A stretch of DNA of 64,000 nucleotides from Paenibacillus harenae. GTDB lineage: Bacteria; Bacillota; Bacilli; Paenibacillales; Paenibacillaceae. The position numbers were made by a program, and so were the translations under genes. Shown in pieces: positions 15,994-25,524 of the stretch. Where the stretch lies: positions 575,892 through 639,891 of the forward strand of contig NZ_JAUSST010000005.1 of NCBI RefSeq assembly GCF_030812415.1, in the 5' to 3' direction. Numbering within the stretch: position 1 is the first letter of the stretch; every line of letters begins with the position of its first letter. A model generated the notes under the pieces. The model did no database searches. It was not told where the DNA came from and saw nothing but the letters and a program-made list of their open reading frames with translations.

Positions 15994-18501
15994 ATGCTCG
16001 GATTAGTTAAAAAAATATTCGGTGATGCCAATGAGCGCGAAGTAAAGCGGCTCATGCGAACGGTAGATGAAATAAATGCAATGGAATCGAAATTCACGGC
16101 GCTGAGCGATGATCAACTCCGTGCGAAGACGGATGAATTCAAAGCGCGTATCGCGAAGGGCGAGGAGCTTGAGGACCTGCTGCCTGAAGTATTCGCGACA
16201 GTAAGGGAAGCATCGAAGCGCGTGCTTGGCATGCGTCATTTCGACGTTCAGTTGCTAGGCGGCATGGTGCTTCACGAGGGCAAAATCTCGGAGATGAAGA
16301 CAGGCGAAGGCAAGACGCTCGTCGGCACGCTTCCGGTTTATTTGAATGCGCTGCTTGGCAGGGGCGTTCATGTCGTTACGGTCAATAACTACTTGGCACA
16401 GCGCGATAGCGAGCTAATGGGCAAGCTCTACAACTTCTTAGGCATGACGGTTGGTTGCAACTTGCACGGCTTATCGCATGACGAGAAGCAGGCGGCATAC
16501 GCTTGCGATATTACGTACGGTACGAATAATGAATTCGGCTTCGACTATTTGCGCGATAACATGGTTCTATATAAGGAACAGATGGTTCAGCGCCCGCTCT
16601 ACTTTGCGATTATTGACGAAGTGGATTCCATCTTGGTCGACGAGGCGCGTACGCCTCTGATCATTTCCGGACAAGCTGCGAAGTCAACGGAGCTCTATTA
16701 CGCGGCAGACCGCTTCGTAAGCCGTCTGAAGCCAGAGGAAGACTTCACGATTGACGTAAAACTTCGCAACGTGACGCTGACGGAGTCCGGCGTAGAGAAA
16801 GCCGAGCGTGCGTTCAGCATCGAGAACTTGTTCGATCATGACAACGTGACTATCAATCATCACGTTCAGCAAGCTCTGAAAGCGAACTTTATTATGAAGC
16901 GAGACGTTGACTACGTTGTCCAAGAAGACGAAGTCGTTATCGTCGATGAGTTTACCGGCCGTCTGATGTCAGGACGCCGTTACAGCGACGGCTTGCACCA
17001 AGCGATCGAAGCGAAGGAACAATTGAAGGTGCAGAACGAGAGCATGACGCTGGCGACGATTACGTTCCAGAACTACTTCCGTATGTACCGCAAGCTGGCT
17101 GGCATGACCGGTACGGCGAAGACGGAGGAAGAAGAGTTCAAGCGTATTTACGGCTTGGACGTTATTCAAATTCCTACGAACCGTACAATGGTTAGACAAG
17201 ATCTTCCGGACGTCGTCTACAAAACCGAGAACGGCAAGTTCAAGGCTGTCGTCGAGCAGATCGTGGAGCGTCATGCGAAGAACCAGCCGGTTCTCGTCGG
17301 TACGATCTCGATAGAGAACTCCGAGAAGCTGTCGGAGATGCTGAAGCGCAGAGGTGTAGCGCATAAGGTGCTCAATGCGAAGTTCCATGCGGAAGAAGCG
17401 GAAATTATATCCCGCGCGGGTCAAGCGGGTTCGGTTACGATCGCAACGAACATGGCCGGTCGCGGTACGGATATTTTGCTGGGCGATACGGTTAACGATC
17501 TGGGAGGTCTGCACATTATCGGTACGGAGCGGCATGAGAGCCGCCGGATCGACAATCAGCTTCGCGGTCGCGCAGGACGCCAAGGCGACCCGGGTTCCTC
17601 GCAATTCTACCTGTCTCTGCAGGATGAGCTCATGCGCCGCTTCGGCTCGGAGAACATTATGGGGATGATGGATCGTCTTGGTCTGGACGAGGATCAGCCG
17701 ATCGAGAGCCGCATGATTACGAAGGCGGTTGAATCGGCCCAGAAGCGCGTAGAGGGCAACAACTTCGATACGCGGAAAGTCGTCTTGCAGTATGACGATG
17801 TCATGAACCAGCAGCGTGAAGTGATCTACAAGCAGCGTCGCGATATTCTTGGCTCGGACAACATCCGCCAAGAGGTAATGGCTATGATTAAGCCGGTCAT
17901 CGATCGGATCGTTGAAGCTCATTGCTCGGAAGATATCCCGGAAGAGTGGGATCTGGAAGCAATCGTCGATTACGTGCATGCAACGTTTCTGGAGGAAGGC
18001 TCGATTACTCGCGATCAGCTCTGGGGCAAGGAGAAGGAAGAAATTATCGACTTCATCTATGGGAAGGTCGTTGCGCACTACGACCAACGCGAAGAAGAGC
18101 TTGGCCAAGAGACGATGCGCGAATTCGAGAAAGTTGTCGTGCTTCGCGCGGTAGACAGCAAGTGGATGGATCATATCGATGCGATGGATCAGCTTCGCCA
18201 AGGTATCCATCTCCGCGCTTACGGCGGCACGGATCCGCTTCGCGAATACCAATTCGAAGGCTTCGAAATGTTCAAGGAAATGATCGAGAACATTCAAGAG
18301 GAAGTATCGAAATACATTATGAAGGCTCGCGTCGAGAGCAATCTGGAGCGCCAAGAGGTCGTGAAAGGGCAAACGACGAGCACGAGCGGCGGCGGCGAGG
18401 CTGCCGAGAAGCGTCCGGCGAAGCGCGAGGAGCGCGTTGGCCGCAATGACGCATGTCCATGCGGCAGCGGCAAAAAGTATAAGCAGTGCCACGGCAAGTA
18501 A
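15994..18501 (+). CDS. secA: Preprotein translocase ATPase SecA
   Basis: 835 aa. ATG 15994 after AAAGGGGA gives the canonical MLGLVKKIFG N-terminus. Motor of the Sec export channel: hydrolyses ATP to push unfolded preproteins through SecYEG. Walker A (KTGEGKT, about 102-108), DEVD box (about 207), preprotein-crosslinking domain, second helicase half (TNMAGRGTDI, RGRAGRQGDPG), and the C-terminal zinc motif CPCGSGKKYKQCHG that binds SecB-like partners or lipids. Followed by prfB, the common Firmicutes order. Confidence 0.97.
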   Translation: MLGLVKKIFGDANEREVKRLMRTVDEINAMESKFTALSDDQLRAKTDEFKARIAKGEELEDLLPEVFATVREASKRVLGMRHFDVQLLGGMVLHEGKISEMKTGEGKTLVGTLPVYLNALLGRGVHVVTVNNYLAQRDSELMGKLYNFLGMTVGCNLHGLSHDEKQAAYACDITYGTNNEFGFDYLRDNMVLYKEQMVQRPLYFAIIDEVDSILVDEARTPLIISGQAAKSTELYYAADRFVSRLKPEEDFTIDVKLRNVTLTESGVEKAERAFSIENLFDHDNVTINHHVQQALKANFIMKRDVDYVVQEDEVVIVDEFTGRLMSGRRYSDGLHQAIEAKEQLKVQNESMTLATITFQNYFRMYRKLAGMTGTAKTEEEEFKRIYGLDVIQIPTNRTMVRQDLPDVVYKTENGKFKAVVEQIVERHAKNQPVLVGTISIENSEKLSEMLKRRGVAHKVLNAKFHAEEAEIISRAGQAGSVTIATNMAGRGTDILLGDTVNDLGGLHIIGTERHESRRIDNQLRGRAGRQGDPGSSQFYLSLQDELMRRFGSENIMGMMDRLGLDEDQPIESRMITKAVESAQKRVEGNNFDTRKVVLQYDDVMNQQREVIYKQRRDILGSDNIRQEVMAMIKPVIDRIVEAHCSEDIPEEWDLEAIVDYVHATFLEEGSITRDQLWGKEKEEIIDFIYGKVVAHYDQREEELGQETMREFEKVVVLRAVDSKWMDHIDAMDQLRQGIHLRAYGGTDPLREYQFEGFEMFKEMIENIQEEVSKYIMKARVESNLERQEVVKGQTTSTSGGGEAAEKRPAKREERVGRNDACPCGSGKKYKQCHGK

Positions 18502-18517
18502 TCGATCGTACGCCAAC

Positions 18518-18552
18518 ACACGATATTCGCGTCATGCGAATATCGTGTTCTA
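18518..18552 (+). terminator. Hairpin after secA
   Basis: A perfect 13-bp inverted repeat (ACACGATATTCGC with its complement) around GTCAT. The T tract behind it is weak, so termination may be partial and allow read-through into prfB. Confidence 0.55.
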
Positions 18553-18589
18553 TTGGCAATAACAATCATTTTGAGGTGAAGCATACGCT

Positions 18590-19700
18590 ATGATAGACAT
18601 AACGGTAAAGCAAGACCTGCGTGAAATGGCGAAGCGACTCCAAGAGCTCAGGGGGTCTCTTTGACTTAGACATTAAGCAAGAGATGATCGCGAACTTCGA
18701 AGAGAAAATGTCGTCGCCGGACTTCTGGGATGACAACGAACGGGCGCAAGGTGTTATATCCGAGCTCAATGCCGTGAAATCGGTTGTCGAGCAGTACGAA
18801 CGCATGAACGCCGATCAAGAGGATCTGCAGATGATGCTGGAGCTTGCGGAGGAAGAAAACGACGATTCGCTGATCGCCGAGCTTGTTAGCGGCGTACAGT
18901 CGCTCAACAATACGCTCAGCGATTTCGAGCTGCAACTGCTGCTCAACCAGCCCTATGACCGGTTGAATGCGATCGTCGAGCTGCATCCGGGCGCAGGCGG
19001 TACCGAGTCGCAGGACTGGGGAATGATGCTGTACCGGATGTATACGCGCTGGGCGGAGAAGCGGGGTTTTAAGGTAGAGCTGCTCGATTATTTGCCTGGC
19101 GATGAAGCGGGCATCAAGAGCGTGACGATTCTCGTCAAAGGCCATAATGCTTACGGTTATATGAAAGCGGAGAAGGGCGTGCACCGACTCGTGCGGATCT
19201 CGCCGTTCGATTCGGCCGGCAGACGGCATACCTCGTTCGCTTCCTGCGACGTCATGCCGGAGATCGACGACGATATCGAGATCGATATTCGGTCCGAGGA
19301 TCTGAAGGTCGATACGTACCGCGCCAGCGGCGCGGGCGGTCAGCACGTTAACAAGACGGAATCGGCGATTCGGATTACGCATGTTCCGTCGGGAATCATC
19401 GTGGCTTGCCAGCAGGAGCGTTCGCAGATTGCGAACCGCGACCGGGCGATGAAGATGCTGCGTTCCAAGCTCTACGAGCGTAAGATCGAGGAGCAAATGA
19501 AGCATCTGGCCGAGATTCGCGGCGAGCAATCCGAAATTGCTTGGGGCAGCCAGATTCGCTCTTACGTCTTCCACCCGTACAGCATGGTCAAGGATCATCG
19601 GACGGGCGTGGAGACGGGCAATGTCGGAGCGGTAATGGACGGCGACCTGGACGCATTCATCGATGGATACTTGCGCAATCAGATTCGCCACGAGAGCTAA
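18590..19700 (+). CDS. prfB: Peptide chain release factor 2 with programmed +1 frameshift
   Basis: Two frames: ATG 18590 to CTT 18659-18661, in-frame TGA 18662-18664, then +1 shift to GAC at 18663 and on to 19700. The site has the classic layout, an internal Shine-Dalgarno-like AGGGGG (18650-18655), then TCT CTT TGA C. Total about 369 aa. RF2 features: SPF stop-codon recognition tripeptide (RISPFDSAG) and the GGQ loop (SGAGGQHVNKTESA), which triggers peptidyl-tRNA hydrolysis at UGA/UAA. The frameshift autoregulates RF2: low RF2 gives slow reading of UGA and more shifting. Start is preceded by GAGGTGA. Confidence 0.96.
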
Positions 19701-19755
19701 GGGGAGTTATCTCCAACTGGGCGAGGCAAGCGAGTTCCCAGTTGCATAGGATAGG

Positions 19756-19797
19756 AGAAGAGTTCCAACACTGATAAGGTGTGGAACTCTTCTTTTT
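19756..19797 (+). terminator. Terminator of prfB
   Basis: AGAAGAGTTCCAACAC pairs with GTGTGGAACTCTTCT, followed by TTTTTG. Confidence 0.85.
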
Positions 19798-19802
19798 GCA
19801 GC

Positions 19803-19831
19803 TTGCAACGTACATAGATGAAATTTATTTA
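19803..19831 (+). promoter_or_regulatory. Candidate promoter of the YitT-family gene
   Basis: TTGCAA (19803-19808), 17-bp spacer, TATTTA (19826-19831). Confidence 0.4.
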
Positions 19832-19872
19832 AGAACCGTACGCGCCGTTTACTGGATAAAGGAGATGACATC

Positions 19873-20757
19873 ATGGCGGATAGTAGGGTTAGACGGAGAA
19901 AAAGCAGAGTACAGGTTAGTCCGCGGACGCAGCTGGCCTGGCAGATTGCACAACTGCTGATCGGTTCGGCGATCGTAGCGGTAAGCTTCAACATGTTCAT
20001 GGTGCCGAACGGCATTGCCTCCGGAGGGGTATCCGGTTTATCGATCCTTGTGCAGAGGCTGGCGGATATTACGCCGGCGATCACGCAGTGGGCGATTAAT
20101 ATCCCATTGTTTTTTGCCGGGTTATGGCTGCTTGGCAGGAAGTTCGCCTTGAAGACCGCGCTTGGCTCGGTGCTGCTCCCGCTGTTCGTTCTGTTCACGG
20201 ACGGCATTCATACGCCGACGCATAATCCGCTTCTGGCGGCCATCTACGGCGGTATCGGCGTAGGGCTTGGCCTGGGGCTTGTATTCCGGGGGGGAGGCTC
20301 GACGGGCGGCGTCGACCTGGCCGCTCAAATTTTGCACAAGTACACGGGGTTGCCGCTTAGCCTTGCGGTTGTATGCTTCGACGGCTGCGTAATTGCCGCG
20401 GCGGGTTTTATTATTTCGCCGGAGATTGCGCTCTACGCGCTCATAGGCTTGTTCGTCACGAGCAAGACAATCGATTTTGTCCAGACGGGCCTTCAGCTGT
20501 CGAAGGTGGCTTTCATCATTAGCGAGCAGTCGGAGCAAGTCGCGGACGCTATTTTACATGATCTGGACCGCGGGCTTACGCGGCTCGACGGCCATGGCGG
20601 CTATACCGGTGCCGGACGTACGGTACTCATGGTTGTTGTATCGCAGAACGAAGTGCCGAAGCTGAAGCAGCTCGTACGGGCTATTGATCCAAGCGCCTTC
20701 GTCATCCTTAGCAATACGGCAGAGGTGCTAGGTCAGGGCTTTAAGCTCGATGCCTAA
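19873..20757 (+). CDS. YitT-family membrane protein
   Basis: 294 aa. ATG after AAAGGAGATGA. Several hydrophobic spans between about residues 25 and 200 (IAQLLIGSAIVAVSFNMF, IGVGLGLGLVFRGGGSTGG), with the conserved FMVPNGIASGGVSG and GGGSTGGVD motifs of the DUF161 part. A cytoplasmic DUF2179 domain occupies about 215-290 (KVAFIISEQSEQVADAI, GYTGAGRTVLMVVVSQNE). The transported or sensed molecule of this family is not established. B. subtilis carries a related gene (yvjA) in the same neighbourhood, which fits the synteny here. Confidence 0.88.
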   Translation: MADSRVRRRKSRVQVSPRTQLAWQIAQLLIGSAIVAVSFNMFMVPNGIASGGVSGLSILVQRLADITPAITQWAINIPLFFAGLWLLGRKFALKTALGSVLLPLFVLFTDGIHTPTHNPLLAAIYGGIGVGLGLGLVFRGGGSTGGVDLAAQILHKYTGLPLSLAVVCFDGCVIAAAGFIISPEIALYALIGLFVTSKTIDFVQTGLQLSKVAFIISEQSEQVADAILHDLDRGLTRLDGHGGYTGAGRTVLMVVVSQNEVPKLKQLVRAIDPSAFVILSNTAEVLGQGFKLDA

Positions 20758-20812
20758 AAAAAGTCGCAAAAACAAATCGCAAGCGGGTGCTGCGGCTGCC
20801 GCCAAATGTTCG

Positions 20813-20841
20813 TTGTATTTTTATTAATCAAAATGTATAAT
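20813..20841 (+). promoter_or_regulatory. Promoter of the arginine operon
   Basis: TTGTAT (20813-20818), 17-bp spacer, perfect TATAAT (20836-20841). Leaves a leader of about 180 nt before argC. No T-box or riboswitch motif is recognisable in the leader. Confidence 0.65.
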
Positions 20842-20848
20842 AATACGA
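20834..20848 (+). promoter_or_regulatory. Possible ArgR (ARG) box overlapping the -10
   Basis: GTAT-AATA-ATAC gives an imperfect AT-rich palindrome centred on the -10, resembling one ARG-box arm pair. A second AT-rich candidate lies about 20 bp downstream (GTATGTATTTTCAT). ArgR/AhrC repression of argC operons with arginine is established in Bacillus; the site here is inferred. Confidence 0.4.
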
Positions 20849-21028
20849 AACGCTGTATGTATTTTCATCAACTGTGGAATGATGTACAATTAAAAGTTGT
20901 GGAAGAGATCACGCTTCCGTTCATAAATAGGAGAAAGAATACGGAATCAACAATAGATCGAGCGGCTGCGCAAGTGCCTTGGCAAGCGTTATGGACGAGG
21001 AAACGGCCGGTTATGGGGAGAGGTAAAT

Positions 21029-22078
21029 ATGGGGAAAAAGTTGAAAATAGCTATTGTAGGCTCGACCGGCTACGGTGGCGTTGAATTGATTCGGTTGCTG
21101 GCTTCTCATCCGCTCGCGGAGGTGACATCGGTCACCTCGTCCTCCAGCGCTGGAACGCCGATTTCGCAGGGCTTCCCGCATTTGACGGGCATCCGCGAAG
21201 AGCTGCTGGACGATGTGACGCCTGAGACGATCAAAGCGAAAGCGGATGTCGTGTTTTTGGCGACGCCGGCTGGCGTAGCTTCGAAGCTCGCTCCGCAACT
21301 GCTGGAGGCCGGGCTTAAAGTGATTGACTTGTCTGGCGACTATCGTTTGAAATCGCCTGGGCTGTACGAAGAGTGGTACAAGAAGCCGGCGGCAGACGAG
21401 CGTTACTTGGAGCAAGCCGTATTCGGCCTTGCTGAAGTATATGGAGACAATGTACGCGATGCGGCATTCATATCGAATCCGGGCTGTTATCCGACTGCGA
21501 CGCTGCTTGGGCTTGTTCCGGCCGTTAAGGAGGGCTGGATCGATCCGTCAACGATTATTATCGATGCGAAGTCCGGCGTATCCGGCGCAGGCCGCGGTGT
21601 TTCGCTCGGCAATCATTATTCCGAAATCAATGAAAACCTCAAAGCTTACAAGCTTAACAAGCATCAGCATGTTCCGGAAATCGAGATGGTGCTGTCGGAC
21701 GCGGCGGGCAAGCCTGTCGTGACGACGTTCTCCACGCATCTTGTGCCGATGACTCGCGGTATTATGTCGACGATGTACGCGACGGTGCTGGGCGATAGAA
21801 GCGCTCAAGACTTCATCGAGCTCTACCGCAGCTATTATGAAGGACGCCGTTTCGTGCGCATCCGTCCGGAGGGCGAGCTTCCTTCGACGAAGGAAGTATG
21901 GGGATCGAACTATTGCGATATCGGCTTCGCGGTCGATAAGCGCACAGGGCGGATTACGATCGTATCGGTTATTGATAACTTGGTCAAGGGCGCAGCCGGT
22001 CAAGCGATCCAAAACCTGAATTTGATGATGGGCTGGGACGAGACGCTCGGCTTGCAATTCGTTCCTGCATATCCTTAA
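21029..22078 (+). CDS. argC: N-acetyl-gamma-glutamyl-phosphate reductase
   Basis: 349 aa. ATG after GGGGAGAGG. NADPH-dependent reduction of N-acetylglutamyl-phosphate to the semialdehyde, third step to ornithine. N-terminal nucleotide loop GSTGYGGVELIRLL and catalytic cysteine in SNPGCYPTA. First gene of argCJBDF. An overlapping small frame at 20806-21084 is treated as noise. Confidence 0.96.
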   Translation: MGKKLKIAIVGSTGYGGVELIRLLASHPLAEVTSVTSSSSAGTPISQGFPHLTGIREELLDDVTPETIKAKADVVFLATPAGVASKLAPQLLEAGLKVIDLSGDYRLKSPGLYEEWYKKPAADERYLEQAVFGLAEVYGDNVRDAAFISNPGCYPTATLLGLVPAVKEGWIDPSTIIIDAKSGVSGAGRGVSLGNHYSEINENLKAYKLNKHQHVPEIEMVLSDAAGKPVVTTFSTHLVPMTRGIMSTMYATVLGDRSAQDFIELYRSYYEGRRFVRIRPEGELPSTKEVWGSNYCDIGFAVDKRTGRITIVSVIDNLVKGAAGQAIQNLNLMMGWDETLGLQFVPAYP

Positions 22079-22149
22079 GCTTATATTTTGCATGTCAAAA
22101 TACTACTTATATTCATATATTCGATCAGATGAAGGAGAACGATCTTACT

Positions 22150-23388
22150 ATGGGACAGGAGAATCATTCGCTGTTCTCGGTCGTCGCGGACGGCTCGATA
22201 ACGACGCCAATGGGCTTTACGGCCGGCGGATTGCATTGCGGATTGAAAAAATCGACGCGCCACGATCTTGGCGCGATCGTCTGCGAGGTGCCCGCAGCGG
22301 CGGCCGGCGTATACACGACGAACGTATTCCAGGCGGCGCCGCTTCAAGTGACGCGCGAGAGCATCGGCTCGGGCGGCAAGCTGCGCGCCATGCTCGTTAA
22401 TAGCGGCAACGCGAACGCGTGCACGGGCAAGCAAGGCGAGGCGGACGCATATGAAATGCGCGCCAGGTTCGCGGAGGCAATCGGCGTTTCGGCCGATCAT
22501 GTAGCGGTAGCATCTACCGGCGTAATAGGCGAACTTCTTAAGATGGACAAAGTAAGGAACGGTATCGATGATCTGCCGGGACGGCTCGCAGGAGATCGGA
22601 CTGGAGCGGATCACTTCTGCCAGGCGATCTTGACGACCGACCTCGTGCAGAAGATGGTCTGCGTGGAGCTTGAGATCGACGGCAGGCGCGTAAGCGTTGC
22701 GGGAGCGGCGAAGGGCTCGGGCATGATTCATCCGAACATGGCGACGATGCTTGGTTTCGTGACGACGGATGCGGCGATCGGCAGCGAGGCGCTGCAGCAG
22801 CTGCTGCGCCAGACGACGGACCTTACATTCAATATGATTACGGTGGATGGCGATACAAGCACGAACGATATGCTCGTAGCGATGGCAAGCGGCCTCGCAG
22901 GCAACAACGAGCTGACACCGAAGCACGCGAGCTGGGAAGCTTACGCTGCGGCTGTTCGCTATGTATGCGAAGCGCTCGCCAAAGCGATTGCCCGCGACGG
23001 CGAAGGCGCGACGAAGCTTGTCGAGGTGCAAGTACGCGGCGCGGTGAGCGACGAAGCGGCGCAGGCCATAGCGAAGACGGTCATTGGTTCGTCGCTCGTG
23101 AAGTCGGCGGTATTCGGCGCCGATGCGAACTGGGGCCGGATTATTGCGGCCGTAGGACGCGCGGGCCAGCCGGTTAATCCGGGAACGGTCGATATTCGGC
23201 TAGGCGACATTATTACGCTCGAGCAGTCGCGTCCCGTCGCGTTCGACGAAGCGGCAGCCTTGGAATATTTGAAGGGCGACACGGTCGTTATCCTCGTCGA
23301 TCTACATATGGCAAGCGGGCAAGCAACGGCTTGGGGCTGCGATCTGACCTATGATTATGTCCGCATTAACGCGGCATATCGGACATAG
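22150..23388 (+). CDS. argJ: Bifunctional glutamate N-acetyltransferase / N-acetylglutamate synthase
   Basis: 412 aa from ATG 22150. The in-frame ATG at 22129 overlaps the AAGGAG site (22132-22137) and is rejected. Transfers acetyl from N-acetylornithine to glutamate and recycles the acetyl group; some members also use acetyl-CoA. The precursor self-cleaves at the conserved HPNMATMLGF, whose threonine after Ala becomes the nucleophile. VNSGNANACTG and GDTSTNDM are family phrases. No argA-type synthase is seen here, consistent with the cyclic acetyl pathway. Confidence 0.95.
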   Translation: MGQENHSLFSVVADGSITTPMGFTAGGLHCGLKKSTRHDLGAIVCEVPAAAAGVYTTNVFQAAPLQVTRESIGSGGKLRAMLVNSGNANACTGKQGEADAYEMRARFAEAIGVSADHVAVASTGVIGELLKMDKVRNGIDDLPGRLAGDRTGADHFCQAILTTDLVQKMVCVELEIDGRRVSVAGAAKGSGMIHPNMATMLGFVTTDAAIGSEALQQLLRQTTDLTFNMITVDGDTSTNDMLVAMASGLAGNNELTPKHASWEAYAAAVRYVCEALAKAIARDGEGATKLVEVQVRGAVSDEAAQAIAKTVIGSSLVKSAVFGADANWGRIIAAVGRAGQPVNPGTVDIRLGDIITLEQSRPVAFDEAAALEYLKGDTVVILVDLHMASGQATAWGCDLTYDYVRINAAYRT

Positions 23389-23420
23389 GCGAGTCTAACG
23401 TTGGAGGGCATAATACATTG

Positions 23421-24224
23421 ATGGAGCAACGGTTTGTAATGAAATGCGGAGGCAGCACGCTAGCTGCGCTTCCTGACGGTTTTTTCGATGAGCTGCGCGA
23501 GCTGCAGCAATCGGGCGTACGTCCGGTTATCGTGCATGGCGGCGGCCCTGCTATATCCGAGACGCTCGCCAAGCTAGGCATCGAGTCCGAATTCGTAAAC
23601 GGCTTGCGCAAAACGAGCGACGATGTACTCGATGTCGTCGAGATGGTGCTTGCAGGCCGCATTAATAAAGAGATCGTCCGCAAGATCCAGACAAGAGGCG
23701 CGCAGGCGCTTGGCTTGTCCGGCGTAGACGGCAAGCTGATTCAAGCGAAGCCCGTGGCGAATGCGCATGAGATCGGCTTCGTGGGCGATGTGACGGACGT
23801 GAACGCGGCGGTCATCGAAGGCGTTATGGGGATGGGCTACATCCCTGTCATCGCCCCGGTTGGCATAGATGCGGCCGGGCAGCGCTACAACATTAACGCG
23901 GATACGGCAGCAGGAGCGGTCGCTTCCCATCTGGGCGTAGAACGTATGATCGTCGTAACGGACGTGCCGGGCATATTGAAGACGGTGGACGGCGAGAAGC
24001 AGGTGCTTCCTACGGTTACGGTGGAAGAGATCGAAGCGATGATCGCGAGCGGTGAAATATACGGCGGCATGATTCCGAAGGTACGTGCGGCCATTCAGTG
24101 CATTCAAGGACGCGTGCGCGAAGTCGTCATCGTCAGCGGCGAGCAGCCGGGCGTATTGACGAAGGCAGTCCGCGAAGGCGGCGTAGGTACGCGTATTGTG
24201 CAAACAAGCGAAGGGCGGGTGTAA
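23421..24224 (+). CDS. argB: Acetylglutamate kinase
   Basis: 267 aa. Phosphorylates N-acetylglutamate with ATP, second step of the pathway. MKCGGSTL lysine, HGGGPAISETL substrate loop, GLSGVDGKLI and NINADTAAGAVA are the amino-acid-kinase signatures. The start is ATG 23421 or the TTG one codon earlier (23418); GGAGG lies 10-13 nt upstream, so both are possible. Overlaps argD by one base (TAATG). Confidence 0.95.
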   Translation: MEQRFVMKCGGSTLAALPDGFFDELRELQQSGVRPVIVHGGGPAISETLAKLGIESEFVNGLRKTSDDVLDVVEMVLAGRINKEIVRKIQTRGAQALGLSGVDGKLIQAKPVANAHEIGFVGDVTDVNAAVIEGVMGMGYIPVIAPVGIDAAGQRYNINADTAAGAVASHLGVERMIVVTDVPGILKTVDGEKQVLPTVTVEEIEAMIASGEIYGGMIPKVRAAIQCIQGRVREVVIVSGEQPGVLTKAVREGGVGTRIVQTSEGRV

Positions 24225-25429
24225 TGACGATGAGCGAGACGAAGACGGCGGTTGACGCCGGTCAATCGCTTTTGCCTACTTATGCAAGGTACCCGATTGC
24301 GTTGGTGAAGGGTGAAGGCAGCTGGCTATGGGACGATCAAGGCAATCGTTATTTAGACTTTATGAGCGGTATTGCCGTCACGAATCTGGGCCATGCGCCT
24401 AAGCGGGTCAAGGAAGCGCTTGTGAAGCAACTCGACGAGCTGTGGCATGTGTCCAATCTGTTCCGCATCCCGAACCAGGAAGAAGCGGCGAAGCTGATTA
24501 CGGACAATAGCTGCGGCGATGCCGTGTTTTTCGGCAACTCGGGCGCGGAGGCGAACGAGGCGGCCATTAAGCTGGCGCGTCGGTACCAGCAGCTCGTGCA
24601 GAAGAACGGACGTTATGAAATCATTACGTTCGAGCAGTCGTTCCACGGTCGGACGCTTGCGACGCTGACGGCTACGGGCCAAGCGAAAGTGAAGGAAGGT
24701 TTCGCGCCGTTGCCGGAGGGCTTCGTCACGATACCGCTTAATGATCTTGCCGCGCTGGAGGCAACGATTTCCGATAAGACGGCGGCGATAATGCTGGAAA
24801 TGGTGCAGGCCGAAGGCGGCATTTATCCGGTAGACATGGATTATATCCAAGCGGCGAAGGCACTATGCGAGAAGCATGGCATTTTGCTTATTGTCGATGA
24901 GATTCAGACCGGCATCGGACGTACGGGCAAGCTGTTCGCCTATGAGCATTTTGGCATCGAACCGGATATTTTCACATTGGCCAAAGGTCTCGGGAGCGGC
25001 TTCCCGGTCGGCGCGATGGTCGCGAAGGAGAAGCTGCGTGAAGGGTTTACGGCAGGCAGCCATGGCTCGACGTTCGGCGGTACACCGATTGCGACGGCCG
25101 TCGTGAAGGCGACGCTTGAGACGATCGTAGACGACAGTCTACCGGCACGAGCCGCCGAGCAAGGCGAATATTTGATGACGCAGCTGCGCGAGAAGCTGCA
25201 GGGCAATGCTTTCGTACGCGATGTACGCGGACTCGGTCTGCTCGTCGGCATCGAATGCGCGGAGCCGATCGCATCGATTCTGGTGGAAGCGCAGCAGAAG
25301 GGCTTGCTCGTCATCTCCGCAGGACCGAACGTCATTCGCTTGCTGCCGAATCTGCTCGTTACGACAGAAGAGATCGACAGCGCCGTAGCTATTTTGGCGG
25401 AGTTGCTTGAATCGAAACGTCCGAACTAA
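24224..25429 (+). CDS. argD: Acetylornithine aminotransferase
   Basis: 401 aa. ATG 24224 sits in the argB stop (TAATG), 8 nt after AAGGG. PLP-dependent class III aminotransferase: makes N-acetylornithine from the semialdehyde with glutamate. FFGNSGAEANEAAIKLAR binds the cofactor phosphate region; LLIVDEIQTGIGRTGKLFA holds the PLP aspartate; the Schiff-base lysine is in LAKGLGSGFPVGAM. Followed by a 95-bp gap before argF. Confidence 0.95.
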   Translation: MTMSETKTAVDAGQSLLPTYARYPIALVKGEGSWLWDDQGNRYLDFMSGIAVTNLGHAPKRVKEALVKQLDELWHVSNLFRIPNQEEAAKLITDNSCGDAVFFGNSGAEANEAAIKLARRYQQLVQKNGRYEIITFEQSFHGRTLATLTATGQAKVKEGFAPLPEGFVTIPLNDLAALEATISDKTAAIMLEMVQAEGGIYPVDMDYIQAAKALCEKHGILLIVDEIQTGIGRTGKLFAYEHFGIEPDIFTLAKGLGSGFPVGAMVAKEKLREGFTAGSHGSTFGGTPIATAVVKATLETIVDDSLPARAAEQGEYLMTQLREKLQGNAFVRDVRGLGLLVGIECAEPIASILVEAQQKGLLVISAGPNVIRLLPNLLVTTEEIDSAVAILAELLESKRPN

Positions 25430-25524
25430 TTGAATAGATAAGCATCATGAACACTGCGGGACGATGACTTACGCTGAGCTTCAGAGTGAGGCAGCATCGT
25501 TTACGCTTGAAGGAGGGCAAACGC

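Noticed and set aside
16969..18519. 516-codon open frame antisense to secA
   Set aside because: A shadow of the strong codon bias of secA; no ribosome site and no family motifs.
18666..19691. 341-codon antisense frame opposite prfB
   Set aside because: No start signal, and the sense strand is unambiguous RF2.
20806..21084. 92-codon ORF in the argC leader
   Set aside because: No ribosome site, overlaps the promoter and the argC start, and the product is not protein-like. A leader-peptide attenuator was considered, but no arginine codon run or terminator/antiterminator pair is seen.
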